Shown: positions 1-13,580 of the stretch, piece after piece
How positions within the stretch are numbered: the stretch's first letter is position 1
Layout of the letters: the number at the start of each line of letters is the position of its first letter
NCBI RefSeq assembly: GCF_020740795.1
Contig: NC_067285.1
Span: forward strand, 108,091,652-108,155,651
DNA: 64,000 nucleotides
Direction: 5' to 3'
Origin: Apus apus
Lineage: Eukaryota > Chordata > Aves > Apodiformes > Apodidae
Program-made: the position numbers and the translations under genes
The notes under the pieces: model-generated
Told to the model about the DNA's origin: nothing
What the model saw: only the letters and a program-made list of their open reading frames with translations
Databases searched by the model: none

Positions 1-1220
1 GTATTCCTTGAGTTATCCTTCTCCGTTTGGCAAATGTTTAGGGTTTTTTTCTTCCCCCATGCTCCTAATGAATAGTTGCTTTTTGTTTATTGTCCATCAG
101 CACAGTGATATCAAAATTCCTCAGTGACTTCCATAGGAATTTAAGCAACTCCGAATTTGTATCAGTTAACTGCCCAGGGTGACTAATGCACACTTTGCAA
201 CAATTGCTCATTTTTAACTTTGAAATGTAAGCCATTTGAAATAAAATGTTCAAAATGTCCTCGTTTAAGGAATAGAAATTATTTTCCAACTATGCATTTT
301 TCTGTACTCAAGTCCATGTTTACCAGAGAAAAAAAATCTTCTCTATTTGAAATTTTCAAATAGAACTTTAAATACCCAGTTATATCTACACAAACACCTA
401 ATTTAGAATTTTAGCTAAGTTCATTTCTACTAAGAAAAAACATTGATCAAACTTTTAAATTGTTAACGATACTAAATCACAGGGCTTCATTATTACATTA
501 AAATGTTTCAACAGCAAAAAACCCATAACCCAAAACAATCTTCAAAGTTCGTGGTTTGCTTCTATGAATCTTCAAGTAAGCTGTAAGCCCATGGCTGTAT
601 GGGTTCTGTAGATAAGTGTAACTAGAAGAAGAGTCCTAGACAATCAAATGATGCACACATTTCAACTTTGTATACCTTCAAAGAAGCCCACAGCAGCTAT
701 TCTCAATAGTCTAGATAGCTCACATCTCTAAAGACTATAGGACTGTGTGCTTTCCCAGGCCAACATCCAGTTTAAGTTTTAGATTAGTCTTGCTTTAAGG
801 TGGTGGCTGGGATTTTAGAACATTAACATTGATGAGTAGCTAAGCAACCATAAACAGAATAAATGTTTATTTGTGTTTCAAAAGAAGCATAGTGATTTCT
901 CTTCTTCCAACTCTGATGTCACAGCCTTAGCTTTGGTTTGGGATTCTCGGTTGGGGTTTTATTTTGGTGGTGTTTTGTTTTTTTCTTAAAAAAAAAAACA
1001 CTAAAAAAAAACAACGTAGGGCTTGCAGAAATAGATTTTTTTTGTTGCTTTTTCTTCCAAGAAGAGGAATAGGGAAGATTTTTTCCTTATTTATTATTTG
1101 CTAAAAATCAGTGATGAAAACATAAGATGTTAAGATTTTATTTCTTATATTACTTAAGATACTAAGATTACACAAGGGGGATTTTTTTAGCAATATAACT
1201 GTGGGATAGTGTTTACATAC
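1..1220. other. MAEA intron, left edge; nothing recognised
   Basis: AT-rich intronic sequence with A and T runs around 985-1010. I searched the minus strand for the next constitutive MAEA exon (SCLEFSLRIQEF in the mammalian protein) and found none. Short open frames here have no codon pattern or similarity I can recognise. Confidence 0.6.
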
Positions 1221-1334
1221 CAATTCTGCTTTTCCTTTAATGGTTTCCATAACAAGATCATCATTTTCTTTAGAGTAATCACTGGCCGATTTACTTTTGC
1301 GTCCCATCTTCGGTTCGTTCTCATTTTGGTGCCC
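1221..1334 (-). CDS. Candidate phase-0 cassette exon of MAEA (38 codons) in the intron after exon 4
   Basis: On the minus strand a pyrimidine-rich tract ending cactcag precedes a 114-nt segment that ends before a gtatgt donor. In the frame set by exon 4 it is fully open and starts GHQNENEPKMGRKSKSASDY. It is highly charged, with a basic GRKSKS patch followed by an acidic SKENDD stretch. It has about six CpGs, while the surrounding intron has almost none, which suggests constraint. Its length is a multiple of three and both ends are phase 0, so inclusion would add 38 residues between positions 193 and 194, inside the CTLH domain, making a protein of about 434 instead of 396 residues. I do not recognise the peptide. 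It could instead be an exon of another minus-strand transcript or chance. No transcript evidence is available here. Confidence 0.5.
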
Positions 1335-2363
<1,029 letters not shown>

Positions 2364-3159
2364 TCAAACTGTACTGACACTTTAAACAGCAATACACTGT
2401 TGAATAGAACTGGAATAGAGAAACAAAAAAAAAAATTGTTCCCAAGACCTCATTTTTTCTCGGTTAGTACTTCACAAAAATACATTACCATGCATTTTAA
2501 AGACTGCATTTCCATGCACTGTGATATTCTGATAATGAGACAATGAAAATATTTTTCTGATCTACTAATTCAACAGAACTATAAGAAAAAAAGATTAAAC
2601 CTAGGAGCTTTGCACAGAAAGCAACCAGATCCTATGATCACTTCAGTGCAGTTCACACAGGAATATCTAGTTTCCTCAAAGCTTGGCCCACCACCTCAGT
2701 TGGACCATGGACAACATCATAACCTTTGCTAAAGTGAGCAAGAACTACATAGAAGAAGAGAATCTAAATCCACTTTATCTAGCCAGCTGTAACTGCTGAG
2801 TTCTATGCAGAGCCCTACAACAGTCAGAGGTCTCCACTGTATTTTCTGTCACTTGCTAAATGTTTTAAGCTTCAGACCTTCAGCTGCTTACAACAGTTCT
2901 GCTAACAACACCTGACACTGAGATCATAAAACAAAGGCACTATGTTAACTACAACAGCTAGGCAATGGGTGAGTCATAATATTCCTCAAGTGCTTATCAC
3001 AAGCAGATTTTTAAGAAACAGCAGCCATCTAGTATCAAATTTGCCCAGAATGAACCTGTAATACACCTATGCTACTTTTTAAACTACCAGCAGCTTTACA
3101 CATTCATATCAATCGAGGCAAACATGGCTGAATAGAATTTAGTAACTAGTAGGGTATCA

Positions 3160-3246
3160 AAGAACTTTTCCCCCCATGCTGCAGCAGTGGGGGTTGGATT
3201 TGATGATCTTCAGACGTCCCTTCCAACCCCTATGATTTTGTGATTC
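3160..3246 (+). mobile_element. CR1 LINE 3'-terminal fragment
   Basis: The stretch has the typical CR1 tail: a GGGGTTGGATTTGATGATCT segment, then CCCTTCCAACCCCTATGATT, and a terminal ATTTTGTGATTCTA octamer-like end. Only the last ~90 bp of the element is present, as expected for 5'-truncated CR1 insertions. Confidence 0.85.
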
Positions 3247-6200
3247 TACTTCCATTGAAAATAGACTTGGTAGATGTTCTCAAACGATATGAACAGGATC
3301 CATTCTGAATTGGCACTGCCAGAAGATATCTCTGAGCTGCATAAATATGCCACGTTGTGACAGCTCGTACTTTTCTGAAGGAAATACATGTGGAAAACCA
3401 TAATTCAACACACACACAGAAACCCAGTTTATTAATATACAGTCTAATTTTGAACAAGCTCATTTTTATGTAGAATTCACAGTAAAATGCCGAAAATTAT
3501 ACAAGTGAAATGCTGAATATCACCAATAGTAAACTAGCTCTAATGAACAAAACCACTCTGAGAAATAGATGGCATTTTCAGCTGTTAGGACAGCTGAATA
3601 TACTTAGTCTTAGAATTTACACCTCCTTGAGACAAACATAAAAAATAGAAGTAGCATCAGGCATATCACATTCACATCTTGCATCTCATTAGCCATTTTT
3701 TCCTTAAAAATTGTCTTTAAAAGTCTAATAGTACTAGGAAAATGGATCAGATCGTGCTAAGTTTGTCAGAATGGTTATTTGCAAATATATAATATGGCTA
3801 CAAGTATTTTTACAGTGCAGCACAAGTTGCAACTTTTACTAAAGCTTTCTCTTATGACTTGAATGTGAATTTAAAAACAAAATATTAAGGATTGTTGACA
3901 TGTGAAGACATTTTACAGATTGTATGATCACAGCAACAAAACCATTGTACCACCAAAAGAATAAATGGCCTTAAACAGCTCTAGCAGTATCAAAACTAGG
4001 TAGGTCAGACTGAGGCCAGTTATTCCACAAAATAATTATTTTTTTTCCCCCAAGTTTTCCTACAAGATCATGACAGTGATCTTCCTTTTACATAGGCCCA
4101 AGTTTTTCTGATCATATTTTTAAGTGGAAAAAAGAACTCCATTATTCCCCTGTGAGTGATAAGGTAACCACATAGAAACCTTTTGCCCATGTAACCCATC
4201 TGTAGAAGTAATTTGACATATAAAGCAACAATATTAATAATTTTGCTTGCATATTTTTCCACACAGCTGCTGAATGAAAAGATGACTCAATTTGAGTTAA
4301 AAATAAAAACACCTCCATACACCTTCTCAAGCTCATCTGAACTATGCGTCCTCTTAATGAACAGCATTTGCTTTTACACCAAATTAAATGAAAAGCATTT
4401 TCTTCTACATTAAAAAAAAGGGCTGGATATGCTAGGCAGACAATAAATGACAGATTAATCTCATTTGTTAGCTTTTTATAGTTTAAGCTTCATTACAAAA
4501 AAGAAAAAGGTTATTTTTTAAAGAAGCATAAGGGTAGCATTTATTTTAAGTCAATGAGCTGGTGAGAGAATCCCTACTATATGCATTTATCAATCAGGTG
4601 TTAGTATAGTAACCCTCAACTGTGAGCAAACAGACTGTAGTTGCTGTTGAGGCAGACAAAATTCTTCCAATAAAAAGAGAATGGCCACATTCCTTTTGCA
4701 AATTTAAAATAAAAAAGGTTCTATTTGGTACAGAAATGCTAATTAGATTTACAGTTGCCAAACGTTATTTGGCAGCTGTCTCTGTTAAATAGAGAGTATG
4801 TATCCAGAAAAGAGAGAACATTTTTAATTAAAAGAGTTTCTTTCAGAACTAACAATAATTTTTAAATTGCACCAATAAATAGGAATTTCTTCTCTGCTGA
4901 CTAGATAGAAAGCTATGGAATAATATAAAAGAGCATTAACAAATCCATCTGTAGGGAAAGAAATAGCTTTTGCATTTGATAAAAAGTAGTTAGTCTTAAT
5001 GATGCAGATTGATAGAAGAAAAATACTATGATACAATTAGGCAATAAACCTTTGGAAGACCCACATGTGCTCACGTCACCCAAGTTTTGTAATCTCATTA
5101 TGCTTTCTCTATCTTCCTTTTTTAGAGGTGCCTACTCCTGGTGCTTTTCCATGGCTTTTTTCATTAGCTAGGGCTAAGAAAAAAGAAGGCGTATCAGAAG
5201 ATTATTTGGCTTTATCAAAACCAGCACAGCTCTTCTACACAGTACTGAAAAACTATTTGTCTGCCACATCTTGTAGGGATGGGAAGCAGTTAACAGTCTA
5301 AGTAGTTTTAAGAAGCATCTCACATTCAAGTCAGAAAAGCCCCCATTAAGACCCCAATCCTGCCTAATTTTCTGAAGGTATTTTGCAATTCAGGGTTGCA
5401 TCAGCTGTAGACCACACTGAAACACTGTCTTCCTCAGTTCCTCAAACAGCATTGAGATGTAATATGCTGTTACAAAGAGCTTCTCTTATATAATTTGTTT
5501 ACAAATAACATTGCGTGACTGTAAACACTCAGTTTTAGAGAAATATTGCCACTGAATTTGCAGGTAAGAGAAAAAGTTGAAGCAAGAAATTCATTGCTGC
5601 ATGTGCACCCTCCAACTGACACAGCATTCAGCACCATGGCAAACATTTTCAGGCTTGTATATAAATTAAAAAGCAATTCTGAAGTCTTTAACTACCATCT
5701 TCTGCAACACTGTAAAATCTTCTTTTCAAAATTTCATTTTTATGTAGTAAAAGTGATTGCAATACTTCCAGTACTGCAGAAGCATAGGTGAACTCTGCAC
5801 TGCATACGAATTATTTCAGTATTGATATAAAACCATCACTCTTAGGCCAGACTTTCCAGCCTCCTGTGCATGGCCATGATAATTTTGCCTAAGTTACTTT
5901 GCCTTAATTTGCTTGCAAGCGCAGTATACCTGACACGGGGTAAGGAAGAAAGATTAAGATCAAGCTTTCCTTTAGTTAGGCTTCTACAACTGTACTGAAA
6001 CATAGTTTCAAATGGCTTAAGGAGAACTCTGTCCATAAGTATTACAATTATCCAAACACTAAAAAGGGTGAACACAACCTTAGCATTATTCTTCCTTCTA
6101 GTGCAAGCAAGAAACTACTGCCAAGATGTTATAATTCTGCTCAGAAAAGCCCCACTATGTGTTCCCTTCTACTCAGTAGTCACTAACCAGGTATTAGAAG

Positions 6201-8542
6201 GGTAACTGTTGAAGTACTGGATGAACTTCATCATAAAAGGACTATTTAATTCCATTACAACAGTTCAAACTTTAGGGAAAAAGAGTCCTTGTTAGTGAAA
6301 ACAGTGCTTGAAGGCTGAAGACACTTAAGTGAAATCAGAGAGACTTACTTAACAAAGAATACATTTATCCATCCCCTGTGCTCTGCCTGATTTCCATATA
6401 TATAGCTTTTAAAATATCACTGCTTCTTTTTAAGCTGCAAGTGCCTCCAGGGAGGGAGGTTACCAACCCTGTGATTTTGCACAGAACTCCAATTATTAAG
6501 GTATAAAATACTACGAAGAATGAGGATTCCTTTATGATGATTATTACTAAATATACTCCTGGCCAACATAAAAGCTGTATCCCTGTAGGGCTTTTCCATT
6601 TTCTGAGATGGTTTATTAGTAAGACCATCCCAAACATGTATATGCACATCCCCTCCTTCAAACAGCTTCCAGACTCTCTGGTCAATACAAGCAGGAGTCG
6701 ACAGAAGCCAAATTCTCAGAGGATCTCAACTCTCTGCTTGGTTTCTCTTTAGTGTCCTGTTTTCAGAAGACTCCAGCACCTGTCCTTATTGGAGGGAGAG
6801 CTTTCAGCAAACACTTCCTAGTTATTCAGAAATCAAAGAGTCAATGCTAGAAAGATCTCCTACAGGTTTTCTCCACAGAAGGGCAATTCAGAATAAAGCT
6901 TACATCAGCTATAGGACACACCTACAGCAAGTCAGGCTCCACAAGTTCTTGAAGTCATGGAATAACCACTTTGTGAAGAAAAATAATCACTACTTTAAAC
7001 AATAGTTTTAGACATCAAAACTAAGAGAAAAATTAAAATGGTCCCAGAATTTAATGGATTCACATGGTTGTGCTACAGAAAGGAAGAACAAGTTATTAAC
7101 AAAAATACAGTGAAGGTTATTTGAAGAATAATACCTGTGAAATAGTAAGAAAGCTCATACAAAGGCACTGGGGTAAATTGTTTCTAAATGGTGGGTACTG
7201 TAGCTTTGCATTAATTTGAAATTATACACATCTGTGTCTGAGTAGGTTATGAACCAAGTGAGAATCTGGCAACCATACAGTGAAGTGTGGACTTCCTTTA
7301 ATTTAAGCCCAAGCAGAGTTTGTAACTTTAAGGTCCTGAACAGTTAAGATTTCATCAGTGAAACTGAAAAAAGCAGTAGTTGTTGCACGTATTTACTGAA
7401 ACTAACGCCATACAAAAAAAAAAGCAGTCTCTACAAATAACGAATGCCTATCAAACTTGTTTACCTTTCTTCTTTGGTAAAAGTTGTGCAACTACCGATA
7501 ACATGCTCAAGTATTTGCACAGAAGACGATCCCCAAAAGACCTCAAGCAAACTTTATTCACTTCCCTACAAACTGGTCAAAGTAAGATATCAAAGTTCAG
7601 CACCAGTAACTCCACCAAAGAGTTTTGTTTCAGTCACATACAAGAAGTGATGTCTTCAAACATGGCAATTTAGGAGTGCCCTGGGATGCCTTTAGGAAGC
7701 TCTGACTTTCTATTCAGACATCAGCACATACACAAAAGCCTTCATCCCATTTTTTATTTTATTTTTTTTTACAAATAAGTGAAACATCTTTACATGGTAA
7801 CTACACCTCAAGGAAATTATTTTTTTTTCTTAAATGACAATAACTCATTAGTTTCACAGTCTTAACTAAGCGACAACAATATGTAGATTCATATGAGAGG
7901 TGAAGTTTCTCTCTCACAGCAGGTAAAAATCTGAACTTCACTACAACTTGTTTGCAAAGCGTCAGTAGTTATTTTGTCTCCTTACTATAAGCAAGTATTT
8001 CAATTAGTCCATTCCCATAATATAAAAAACAAGCTCTTCAAGATACAGTTTCAGATCTAGATGTGTGGCTCTTTAAATTCACCAAGAAAATGCTCATTAA
8101 TTTCAGCACTAGATGCAACAAAATTGCAACTTTGCATTTGATCCTGTGTCAAAAACAGCTTAAAAAGATGAAAAGAGTCACTACTTTAGTAACAATATAG
8201 CTTTGACTATATTCAATTTCTATTTTCAGATTTGGAGCAGTCAGGTCAATAGTAATTTCTCTCCATTAGTCTCCCCTCTGCACATAAATTTAATTACTTT
8301 TATTTTAAGGTATCTCCAGCCACAAGTCTGGAAAGCTGGCAGAATGTGTGATAAAATCCCTTATAAGTCACACAAACATTTATTAAAACAAAATCCAGAA
8401 TATGAAATGGGAATCTTTAATAAGGCTCAAAACCAATCAGAAACAAGTATTAAAACAAGCAATATTTGGTATTCCCTTCCCTCGTCATAAACTAACATCA
8501 AAGTAAGATGATTTATCCAAAAACAGAAGTTAGGCTTACAAG

Positions 8543-8564
8543 ATAAATAAATAAATAAATAATT
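8543..8564. repeat. (ATAA)n microsatellite
   Basis: About five copies of the tetranucleotide ATAA lie in tandem in MAEA intron 3. Confidence 0.9.
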
Positions 8565-11500
8565 TATTCAGGTGAAAAAAGGTGGCATTTTGTGGAGAAG
8601 AAGGCTTCCTTGGTGGAAACACCAGTCATAAAACAGATGATTTATTGTACAAAATAGGTGATTCATAATATCGTAAGATGCTGATTATGTATTTTTAAAC
8701 AAGCAAATTGTTTGTTTTTAATTGCTTACTAGTATCAATATGAAACTGAAAATAGGCCAAGCATGCCTCCAGCTATCAGTGCCTTGTTGCCAAGAGTACG
8801 TACGTACAACAGATTTAATAAGATTGACTATCTATATTACATGCACAAAAGCACTACCTTCCTATGATAAAAACAGCTTTGCTGATGCACTTTAGCATTC
8901 AGTAGTACGGTAAGCATTCATTTAAACTACTTGTCCATGAAACACAATAAACACTCTCTAAAATAACTTTTAAAAAGCTGTGTTAAGCTTTCAATGAGTA
9001 CTCACACACTGAACAACATACCCCACAATTTGCAACCTAACCTTCAATATAGTTTAGGACACAGTTATAGAACTGAAATAGAAATGTAACAACCAACAGT
9101 TATGAACAAAAAGGTCAAATTAGTCTTCTATATTAATGTATTTGTTTGTTGAAGTTCCCTCTGTGACGGATACAGGGCAAGTATGTCATGATTATCACTA
9201 CACAACTGGAGAAGGCAGCAGATGCCAGGAGCTACAAGGTAGACAACAGGACTATAAAAACATCATCTTTCCACAGTGGGGAAACAGTGAAAAACATGTC
9301 AGTTGGCAAGGGCAGGAGGACTAGAACGTATCACAGTAACACTGCCTACTGGGAAACATGTATGGAAAAAAAAAAAATGAGGTGCAGGTGGGACAACGCA
9401 ATAGGTTTTGATGGCAGTAACATGAAGAGAGAGATCTTTTTCACCACAGTCAGTTCCTCTGCCCCTATACATGGGGCGGACTGAAAGGCTGCTGGCTACA
9501 AGAGTCTTCAGAGTGAATGCAGAGTATGTATAAACTGCACTGAGACCAAAAGGAAACACACTGCTAAGAAAACAATGGCATAGGTGCTGAAAACACAACA
9601 TCAGTTACTGAAAATCAGTGAAAATGAGGCATAAGCTAACATTAAGAGGCCTCCTTACTCTGTAGTCATAAAATGTTGTCTGAAGTTCATTAAGCTGCTA
9701 TTAAATGTTATAATACTACACACATTAACAGCATTACAAAGAAAATAAACAGAGTAATTGATGTCCTACTCAAAAGCCAGCTGCAGAACTAGCTGTTAGC
9801 AAAAAGCAAAGACAGACAGCCAAACCACAGATCCATCAACAGAAGAGCCAGAAAAGTTTTTTGTCTACAAAGTAAACACAGCATCCCATGGTGTACAGTA
9901 GACCTTTCACATAAGAGCATCTTCCACAACCTTTTAATTTTACCTGGTTATTTTTGAAAGACCCCAGTAACTTACATTGATTATCTGTCAGGAGATTATT
10001 GTTTTTATCTAATATTAGGAAACACTGGTACTTCTTTTGGTAGTTGATTAAACCATGTTCTAACTTTGTGTCTGATTTCAAACTGGGATTTTTCCAACCT
10101 CTTCTTCCATACACTGTGAACTCTCTAAACGTTTCTGCACTAGGTTACAAAGTTCCTTGGTGTAAGATTTTTGCTCTCATACCTGTCAAAAGCACCCACC
10201 CCCTTACATTTTCCAATCACCTCCCTCCAATTTTTCTAACAGCTTTCTTGAGGTGCGGTGACCAAATCTATACATATTCTGGTCCTGACTGCTCCAGAAC
10301 CAAATGAAATGTTTCATCCACCTGCTTTTGCCCACACACACAAGTCACTTTGGTAGAGAGACACAGTTGCAGCTGGCACTTGGGCTGGTTATTAGCAAGC
10401 TGCTTTCTCCATGGATCTTCTACTCATGTCTCAGCAATTTTTGCAGCTCAGCAAAAGGCTGCACCTTATCCTGCACTACATTATACCATGCTAAGCACAG
10501 TAACAAATGATTACACTAGAGTAATGTGACTAAGCCTCCAGAGCTGAAGATGCATCATTGGGCAGAAAATTGGTCTTAGCTCTTCCTCAGCCTTTTTTCT
10601 GTTGTAACTTCTAGCAAATGAAATACAGCAGCTACATACACTCAACAAAAAGTGAACTCCTGTCATCTAGTATAGTAATAAGATACAGTGTTAAATGTAA
10701 AATAATATTTACACAATGAAGCAATGTCTATGAGGGAGAATGTACAAAGATCTCAGAGGCACAACTGAAACCAAACCTCTTCCATATCTAGGCAATCTAC
10801 AGGTGATAACACCATTCTCACTGTAGATAAATTTTTAGTTCAAGAACCATTCTTAAATTACCAGCCTTCCAGACTAGGTATTTTGTAATAAATTATCCGT
10901 TATGACACACTAGAGATAAACCATTTTTATCTAACAGGCCTGGAAAAATAGACATGCAACATCACAGCACACTTCATGTTCTTGCTGCTGAAGCGTCAAA
11001 TGATTTGTCATGAGAAAGTCTGTTATTCTGCATTGATCCTGACTACTTCACATCTGCATAATTTTAATTCTCAAAGATGCTTGAGACAAACTGCAGATGT
11101 AAAGCTGTTCAGGAATTAGCGCACTTTGAAATTCAGGGGAACACACCCAAGACATTCATTATACCAGTCTAGGGAGACTTGCTGCACTTACACAAAGAAC
11201 AGCCAACACACATTCAAAGGAGTTTCAGAGTTGCTTGTCTACAGCCTAGTACTTTAAGGTAACTCAAAACAGGCACAAGTTAACATCCTGGCACCTTTAG
11301 ATAAGTTGTGCCAATTCAGGGGCTCTTTCATATGCAGTTTTCTTAAATATATCTAGTGTGGGAGCAGCAAGTCATAGGAAAGGGACAATAAATAACTGCA
11401 GACAACAGACATCTTTTGCCATTGAGCTCGCATTTAGAAAGTCAGCTTGTCTATGGTCAGCATGACGGTGAAGCAAAGATAGCATGCAAGCATTATGCTG

Positions 11501-12639
11501 AATATTATTTGCCTACTTAAAAATTGAAGTGTTATGAACATAAACTTGTTTTGACTAATTAATTCAATACATATTTGTGTCTTTGCCTACAAGCTATTCT
11601 TGGACTACGTGTCTTAACAAGGAAGATTTCTAAAGCTAAAGCAGCACGATTGTTAAGAGAAGTATTTATTTAGCTTTTACCTTTAACATCATATGGCTTC
11701 CTTCACTCATTTTTTTCTGAAGATTCCTATGAATTTCTTACTAAAGCAATCATGTCTTACTGACATCCACTCTACTCAGGTGTTGAAAATTTAATGACCC
11801 AATGCTCTTGAACTGTATTATGTAGCTTATTTGTTATGACTATTTTACCTTTAAGTTTAGATTTAAGTTACACTCCTGGATTTTTTTTAATTTCTCTAGA
11901 TCTTAAAGTTTAACTCTAGATTTAAGTTTTCACTCCTAATTCACCTCAACATACAAGTTAATCTGAATAGCCATTTCAGCCTTTGGGAGATTGGCAGGAC
12001 AAAGCTGTAGCAAAGCACATGCTGATTTTTTCCATACCTATATACTATCAGTCTGTTACGGTAACAGTCTGTTCATTAATGAAGTGGCATGCAGTTCTGA
12101 CACTGCTGAGACTCAGTGAAGCACAGATTGGTCTCCAGAAACACAGAAGTGACATCCTACCTGCATGTTCTTCCTGATGTGCAGGTCTGCTTATACTTGT
12201 GGGCACTCACTGACCACAAAATACCTTTATCCTGAACATCCCTCAGAGCACGAACACCAGCTACACAGGCGTAAGAAACTTTTGGTCCAGTAGGAGAGGT
12301 AAAGACAATCAGCTTGTTAAATATGGAACTTTAAAATCCAGGCAGCTAGGGGCTCAATACAATCTTTGCTCCTCTGTCAACAACCAAGAGACAAGCTTCA
12401 GAGACACCTAAACAAACCTAAGCATTTTGATCAGAACAGTTTTATCATAGAGCATTTTTCATTCACTTTTTGAATTAATACTGTTCCTGTTTGTGACGTT
12501 GAAATGTGCAGGTCATTTTCAAGCTACCTTTCTTAATTTTATTGCTATTTTTTAGAGAATAATTGGTAGGAACAGTTGTTCAGGAAAAGATGACCTCAAA
12601 AATGGCAGCTGCAGCGAGATTTTGCCCTATAACACACAG

Positions 12640-13580
12640 AATGAAATCACCTCAGGCAGACTGACACTCCAACCCAGCTTAGCGTCATATGCAAACTTAC
12701 TGAGGATGCTCTCTATCCCTTCATCCAAATCATCAATAAAGATGTTCAACAGTAGCAGCCCCAGCACTGAGCCCTGGGGAACACCACTCATGACTGTCTG
12801 CCAACTGGATTGAACTCCATTCAACACAACTCTTTGGACCCAGCCATCCAACCAATTTTTTTATCTAGCAAAACGTGTGCACACCCAAGCCACGAGCAAC
12901 CAGCTTTTCTAGGAGAATGCTGTGGGAAACCTTGCCAAAGCCTTGCTAAAGTCAAGGCAGAGAACATCCACAGGCCTTCCCTCATCCAATAAGCAGGACA
13001 CCCTGTCATAGAAGGAGATGCCCTTCATGGACCCATGCTGACTGGGCCAGATCACCTGGTTATTTTGCATGTACCACGTAACAGTATGATGATCTATTCC
13101 ATCAGCTTTCCCTGGTACGGAAGTCACACTAACAGACCTGTAATTTCCTGGATGATCCTTCCATCCCTTCTTACACATCGGAGTTCCATTGGCTGATTTC
13201 CAATCTGCTGGTACCTGCCCAGTCAGCCAGGACTGCTGATAAATGATGGGAAGTGGCTTGGTGAACACCCCTGCCAGCTCTTTCAGCACTTTTGGGTGCT
13301 TCACATCCAGCCGCAAAGATTTGTGCACATCTACGTGGTGTCACTGACCATCTCCTCCTGGATTGTGGGGGGATTGTTCTGCTCCTGGTCCCTGTCCCCT
13401 AGCTTAGGGAGTTGGATTCCCTCAACATAACCAGTCCTGTTACTAAAGACCGAGGTGAAGAAGTCATTAAGCACCTCAGCCTTTTCCTCACTGTTCATCA
13501 CCATGTTTCCTCCTGCATCTAATAGGGGATGGAGGGTCTCCCTGGTCTTTCTTTTGTTGTTAATATATTTAAGGTACTTG
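12640..13580 (-). mobile_element. CR1 LINE fragment with degraded reverse transcriptase
   Basis: On the minus strand this segment encodes parts of the CR1 ORF2 reverse transcriptase. An upstream block contains LTGQVPADWKSANGTP and DHPGNYRSVSVTSVPGK (finger region). A downstream block contains GVPQGSVLG and [10 protein letters not shown] (palm). The catalytic FADD box reads FAYD at 12684-12695, and the frame is broken between the blocks near 12850-12920, so the element is dead. The 3' part, including the usual terminal octamer repeat, is missing at the low-coordinate end. It is a relic with no function for MAEA that I can infer. Confidence 0.92.

Noticed and set aside
9136..9601. Overlapping short frames on both strands in MAEA intron 3
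   Set aside because: No splice signals or recognisable protein, and an A-rich tract interrupts the region.
10080..10320. Possible fragment of the same old repeat as 29710-30850
   Set aside because: Only a short GGTGACCA-type patch looks similar, which is too little to call.
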